Below, piece by piece: positions 59,501 through 64,000 of a stretch of DNA of 64,000 nucleotides. Within the stretch, counting starts at the first letter, position 1; the number at the start of each line of letters is the position of its first letter. This DNA comes from Mugil cephalus (taxonomy: Eukaryota > Chordata > Actinopteri > Mugiliformes > Mugilidae): assembly GCF_022458985.1 (NCBI RefSeq), contig NC_061774.1:10096616-10160615 (forward strand). The letters are read 5' to 3'. Made by a program: the position numbers and the translations under genes. Below the pieces are notes generated by a model. That model saw only the letters and a program-made list of their open reading frames with translations, was not told where the DNA came from and searched no databases.

Positions 59501-60547
59501 TGGAAGCAGTCCTGCACAACCTTTTCACATATTTCTGGGATTATATATGAGCTGTCAAACATTAACTCCTTCCATCTGGAGGTCCCTGCTGGTGCTAGAC
59601 CGTATCTGACATAAAAGCACTACATATGAAAATCTTTGAAGGTTGACTCTTTCAGTGAAGTCTATGGCCTAGTAGAACTAAAGCTAAAATAAACACTTGT
59701 GCCTTATTTCTACTGCATGAAGATCTTCTGCCTCCTGTTTGTTGTTGGAATAATATCTTGTACCCACTATAGTGAATGCTGGCTCTGTTCATCCTCTTCT
59801 ATCACCTGGAACTGTGTTTGTATCGTACGTATACACTGCATGCTGTTGATATGCTTTGTCTTGATGCATTAGTTCATTCTGCTTACTACTATATTCTCCC
59901 TTATTCCTTGATGCTACATCATTAAAACCGAAATGAACTGATTTTAGAAGTCTGCACGGCCATTTGAGCTCTGAAAGCAGCCCGCCAGTGTTCATTCTCC
60001 TCTCTGAGGCTGACATGTGTGTGTTGTTGTTGCTTCTTTCACATGCTGCGGACACAGGAGGTGATAGGTAATCTCACCTGGGCAACAGGCCACGGCCTCT
60101 GCTTTTCATTTGGTTCAGGACACGCGCGTTAGCAATTGTTCCGCAAGAGATGAACACAGGTGGTCTATCCTGTTCATTAAGATTGCGGGCCGTTTGTTAT
60201 TGTTTTCAGGGTGATAAGCAAAAGCCAGGCGTAATGTTCGCTGCCACATCTCTGCCAGCGCATGTCCTGTCCAGCTTCACTCTGTCCTCCAAACAAAACA
60301 CGACCACACCGCCTGGAAACTTCCTGACTGATAATAATGTCGTGATAAAGTGCGGCTGGACCTACAAACACGCTGTGCGTGTTTTCACGCTGCCATCCAA
60401 AGATACAACCTTGACACAAGCATTTCACAGCCCTTGTTGATCTTACCATTTCCCTCCCGCTCCTCAGACTTAATCATTTTATTTTTGCCTGCGAACGGAC
60501 TTGTTTTTCGTCTGTTTTACGCATTTGAGCTGAGCTGTTCCTGCCAG
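56531..60547. other. Intergenic, no gene seen
   Basis: About 4 kb of AT-rich sequence. Neither strand shows a chain of exons with matching phases. If the candidate exon at 60548 is real, its upstream exons should lie here or further left, but I could not find them. Confidence 0.45.
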
Positions 60548-60676
60548 GAGGGCCTGGTAGAGATGGATAAGCCAGAACAAAAGCTTGGGAACATTTTGAA
60601 CCGAACACAGATGGAACAAAGAAAGTTTAGGGATAAAGTAGCGGAAAGAAGGAAAGAGATACATCCTTGGGAATGA
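60548..60676 (+). CDS. Candidate terminal exon of an unrecognised small gene
   Basis: A plausible acceptor (GAGCTGTTCCTGCCAG) is followed by 43 codons in phase 0, ending in TGA. The peptide begins EGLVEMDKPEQKLGNILN and continues highly charged (QMEQRKFRDKVAERRKEI) to a C-terminal HPWE. ATTAAA follows 86 bases after the stop. The composition looks like a real helical tail rather than random translation. I know no family for it, no upstream exon was found, and the internal ATG (60563) could also start a 37-codon frame. Treat it as a hypothesis. Confidence 0.28.
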   Translation, partial: EGLVEMDKPEQKLGNILNRTQMEQRKFRDKVAERRKEIHPWE

Positions 60677-60760
60677 ACAGCAGGACCCAAAGAAATTTAG
60701 TCTTGAAGAATGATGTTTGAATGAATAATGTTTGTCAGGTCAATAATGTAACTGAAAAAG

Positions 60761-60768
60761 TTTATTAA
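60761..60768. terminator. Overlapping poly(A) hexamers on both strands
   Basis: TTTATTAAA contains AATAAA on the minus strand (60761-60766) and ATTAAA on the plus strand (60763-60768). The minus-strand copy suits the end of the f8 transcript, about 380 bases past its stop. The plus-strand copy suits the candidate exon ending at 60676. Confidence 0.4.
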
Positions 60769-61146
60769 AGCACAATTTTTTTCCAGTGACAACAACCAGT
60801 CAAAGCATACCTCCAGTCTGAAATATTTACATACTTGTGGTACAAAGGTAAATACAGTAGAGCTCAGCTAAAAGTGGCACTTTAAATAATATCTTTTTCC
60901 CCAGTAACATCAATTTTATTACAACCTCAAACAAAAGTATGTCCTTTACAAAGAATATTAATAAAGTGATCAAATTCCACACTTGCAAAAAAATAAAACT
61001 ATGTAAACAAAAAATAGCTTCTCTCAGGTAGTTTAAATATAACAAGTGCTCTGCGTAGCAATTTCTCACAAACTAAAAGCAACTTTAAACCCTTCACTGC
61101 TACTAAAATGCTGCTGCTTACTGCTGGTGCGTTTCGTTCGGTGCCG

Positions 61147-61884
61147 TCAGACACCCTGCTGCGTGTCACAGCCCAGCACCTCCATGCGCAGTGCGATGTC
61201 ATTGATCCAGCCACGAGGGTGGACGCGGAGGTACCGGCCAAACAGAGGAGGATCAAAAACGGTGAGGGCTTCCTCGTCCGGGTCGTTGTTTCCCGTGAAG
61301 ATCTGATGACGCAAAGGTGAGGAAGGAAATAAGCTCATCAGACTCAACAGTTCATAGACACATTAAAGAAAGTCTCGTGTGCGGGGCTTCGGCACATGTG
61401 CGTTTCAGTTTACTGTGCGTCACCCAGTCAGACATAAACAAAACTCAAATAGGATTCACTGGTGAGTTGCATAATGCAGAGTGAATCATCTACACCTGGG
61501 GTTGTATAGGAAACTGTGAGATATATTATGTGAGCTCTGCACTGCAGATGAAGTGGTGGAATAAATGAAACGAAGAGAGCGTTAGTCATTGGAGTTTTGT
61601 GGACTGTTTCATGCAGTTGTAGTCATGCAAGCGCATTCCCTGGCAGCACTGTCACATGCCCGAGCTCACCGGAAAGCTGGAACAAATTCATCAGTTCTTA
61701 CCTTTTCTCTCTGGGAGCTCTCCTCCAACACACTGCTCCAAGCGCGCCCATCGTGACTGACGGTGACTGAGAACTCAGTCACCATCATCTGGGTGAGAAG
61801 CGATCGTGCTCCTTGGGTGATGAGTCCTGTGATTCGTTTGATGTTCCCCAAGTCAACCTGCAGCCACTCATGGGGGTTGTTGTT
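61147..61884 (-). CDS. f8: Coagulation factor VIII, last two coding exons (C2 domain)
   Basis: Exons 61702-61884 and 61147-61302 join in phase 0 and end in TGA. They encode most of the C2 discoidin domain, which binds phosphatidylserine membranes and von Willebrand factor. Seen: NNNPHEWLQVDLGNIKRITG, LITQGARSLLTQMMVTEF, SVTVSHDGRAW, IFTGNNDPDEEALTVFDPPL, RYLRVHPRGW and IALRMEVLGC, then a short tail. The exon borders match human F8 exons 25 and 26. DPPL..RYLR.HP..W...IALRMEVLGC is closer to factor VIII than to factor V, which reads IALRLELFGC. The rest of the gene lies beyond the right edge; no earlier C2 exon was found before 64000. Confidence 0.9.
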
Positions 61885-63440
61885 CTGAGGGCAGACATGT
61901 TTTCATCAGAAAGGGAAATATTCATGCGAAGGAATGAGAAAAAAAAGATCAAATAAGCAGGCCCTGTTTCACGATAGTGAAGCAAAATCTCTCCCCAAAA
62001 CAGCTCATAAAGCAGTCATAGCGCGTCATGTCTGAGCCAAAAGTTCCTAATAACCTTTCAACATATTGTACTTGAAGCTGTCTGGGAGGAAACTGCACCT
62101 CTTCTTGGCTCTGTTATCAGACTTTCAAGAGAGCCCTCTCTGACCAAATAATTGTTTGACTGATGTTCAAACAATTATTTGGTCAAAGAGGGCTCTTTCA
62201 TTTTCTATTCTACAAATACACATGTGTACATGTTCCTTGAAGTGGTGCAATGCCAGAAAATGCTGCAAGAGAAGTGGCTAGTCTTGCTTTAAGCAACAAG
62301 TAACTACGCTGTAAAGTTGCCCACAAAAGTTACGAGTAAAAAGAGAGAAGTCACATAAAGGGAATGTATTTGGAAATGTATGTAAATGCTACGTATATTT
62401 ATCTATAGGTAGCTACCTAAGAGTTAACCCCTGACCCTTTCTGAAACGTTTGCGTTTATAATGCAAATGCTATACAGCCTGAGTCTGCTAACACTCAATC
62501 ATTTGCATCTCATTTCCTTGACCTAGAGGCTGTTTCCATGTAGATACTGTTAGATTCATTGACTCACAACTAAAGTATATTATGAACAGAAGGTTATGTA
62601 ATGGATAAAAAAAAAAATGACCTAAAATAAAGCAGGCCGAAATGAAAAAAAGAGAAAGCACAAAGGGAAAAGTGTCAAGTATACACATGGCCAAGAAGAA
62701 CATTGCACCATTTCCTCTCTCCCACATTTCTCCCTGGCTACTTAGAAAGTTGGAAAATGCTGCTGGCAGTGCACGCCCTCCCCACTTAATGGCAAAACCA
62801 GATGAACTGTTAATGTGGTGGAACAAAAGCCAAAGCAGCGCTTTTTAGCTCTGAGTCATATCTAAAATATAAACAAAGAAGAGTAAATAATATTAAAAGT
62901 CCTGGAACAGTATTCCTGTTTTGGCGAGTGGTGAAAGTAGAACCAGAAGTGAACTGCTGCATGTACTGGATAAAGGAAAAATGCTAAGGATGTTAAAAAG
63001 ATGGAATACATGGAAATGTAATAATAAGTCACTTGTTGCAGTCCTTCATAACAGTACTCAAGATAATAGCTGGCCCACGTCTTTGCCTGGCCTACAAGTG
63101 GGGCGCGTGACCTGGGCCTCAGCACAATGGAAGGACAAATCACACCTCTACAGTTCAGTGCTGCCAAGTGTGAAGATGATAAGCTAAGGAGGAGGAAGTG
63201 AAAAACTACAGGCTTACTTAACAAAAGGGCAAAGAGGAAGGTTAATGCATCCTATTATGCACATCATTAGTTCTTATCACAAAACAGAATTTGTTCAGTG
63301 AATTGTTAGACATGTTCTCGTGCTGCTTTTACGTGGACTTTGTGAGCTCATAGGGGGAATTCGTGAACTCAAAATGCTTGGGGTTCACATGGTAACAGCT
63401 GGAAGAGCTGACTGCCTCTAGGCAGCAACCAGTTAACTTA
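61885..63440 (-). other. f8: f8 intron, left part
   Basis: The intron upstream of the penultimate f8 exon runs at least to the transposon at 63441. It contains the hairpin at 62130-62196 and AT-rich sequence. The open frame at 62488-62826 on the minus strand does not resemble the expected C2-domain exon. Confidence 0.6.
62130..62196. repeat. 30-bp hairpin with one mismatch, 7-base loop
   Basis: The arm 62130-62159 (AGAGCCCTCTCTGACC onward) and the arm 62167-62196 are reverse complements except for one pair. The loop is CTGATGT. It lies in the f8 intron. Confidence 0.95.
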
Positions 63441-64000
63441 CAGGTGCTGGCCAGTAAATTAGAATATCATCAAAAACTTGATTTATCTCAGTAATTCCAT
63501 TCAAAAAGTGAAATTTGTACATTATATTCATGCAATGCACACAGACTGATGTATTTCCAATGTTTATTTCTTTTAATTTTGATATTTATAAGTGACAACT
63601 AATGAAAACTCCAAATTTGGCATCTCAAAAAATTAGAATATTGAAAAGGCCAATGAAAAAAATGTTTTTTTTTAGAAATGTTGGCCAACTGAAAAGAATG
63701 AACATGAAAAGCATGCGCATGTATAGCACTCAATACTTAGTCGGGGCTCCTTTTGCCTCAATCACTGCATTAATGCGGCTGGCGTGGACTCGATCAGTCT
63801 GTGGCACTGCTCAGGTGTTATGAGAGCCCAGGTTGCTCTGATAGTCGTCTTCAGCTCCTCTGCATTGTTGGGTCTAGCGCATTGCATCTTCCGCTTCACA
63901 ATACCCCATAGATTTTCTATGGGGTTAAGGTCAGGCGAGTTTGCTGGCCAATCAAGGACAGGGATACCATGGTCCTTGAACCAGGTACTGGTGGTTTTGG
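63441..64000 (-). mobile_element. Tc1/mariner transposon end, transposase on the minus strand (runs off the window)
   Basis: The element begins CAGGTGCTGGCCAGTAAATT at 63441, directly after a TA dinucleotide (63439-63440), the Tc1 target. The long terminal repeat region runs to about 63.65 kb and includes TTAGAATAT twice (63459 and 63631). On the minus strand, 63.76-64.0 kb encodes the transposase C-terminus: VLDWPANSPDLNPIENLWG, containing the final catalytic Glu of the DD34E triad, then KRKM and ALITPEQCHRLIES. Near 63776-63784 the frame shifts, apparently by one lost base compared with the usual family sequence, and reaches an early stop. The copy is recent but probably inactive. The rest lies outside the window. 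Confidence 0.9.

Noticed and set aside
61147-61884. Factor V, MFGE8 or retinoschisin as the identity of the discoidin exons
   Set aside because: The ending IALRMEVLGC and the DPPL..RYLR.HP pattern match factor VIII best, and the exon borders equal F8 exons 25-26.

Overview
This window is nuclear DNA from a vertebrate, almost certainly a ray-finned (teleost) fish. Genes are split into many short exons with GT-AG introns, coding sequence is sparse, and the closest protein resemblances are vertebrate. The right edge is an end of a Tc1-type transposon of the kind common in fish. All exon coordinates below were read by eye from splice sites and codon phase.

Layout, left to right. (1) 465-5039, plus strand: an 11-exon gene for a coiled-coil, proline-rich, then very acidic protein that resembles the centrosomal protein kizuna. 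(2) 5621-11358, minus: pola2, the B subunit of DNA polymerase alpha-primase, complete in 18 coding exons. It converges on gene 1. (3) 12019-17517, minus: a multi-exon gene I do not firmly recognise; TOP6BL is one possibility. It has a GC-AG intron. (4) 19381-21663, minus: tstd1, a single-domain rhodanese, complete in 4 exons. (5) 22463-23251, minus: an LRRN4CL-like type I membrane protein in one coding exon. (6) 23252-31417: intergenic, ending in a GC-rich promoter. (7) 31418-51212, plus: slc16a2 (thyroid-hormone transporter MCT8), complete in 6 coding exons, with a long 3' flank. (8) 60548-60676, plus: a weak candidate terminal exon. (9) 61147-61884, minus: the last two coding exons of f8 (coagulation factor VIII). 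(10) 63441-64000: the Tc1-type element.

These are ordinary independent vertebrate genes, not an operon or defence cluster. From memory of human maps, pola2 and lrrn4cl have relatives on 11q12-q13, and slc16a2 and f8 on Xq. The window may therefore join two ancestral linkage blocks somewhere in the 23-31 kb gap.

Non-genic content includes a degenerate non-LTR retrotransposon antisense in slc16a2 intron 4, a LINE 3' tail in intron 1, several microsatellites, and four long near-perfect hairpins at separate noncoding sites. I saw no exotic or undescribed molecular system. The most useful open questions are the identities of genes 1 and 3 and the origin of the hairpins.
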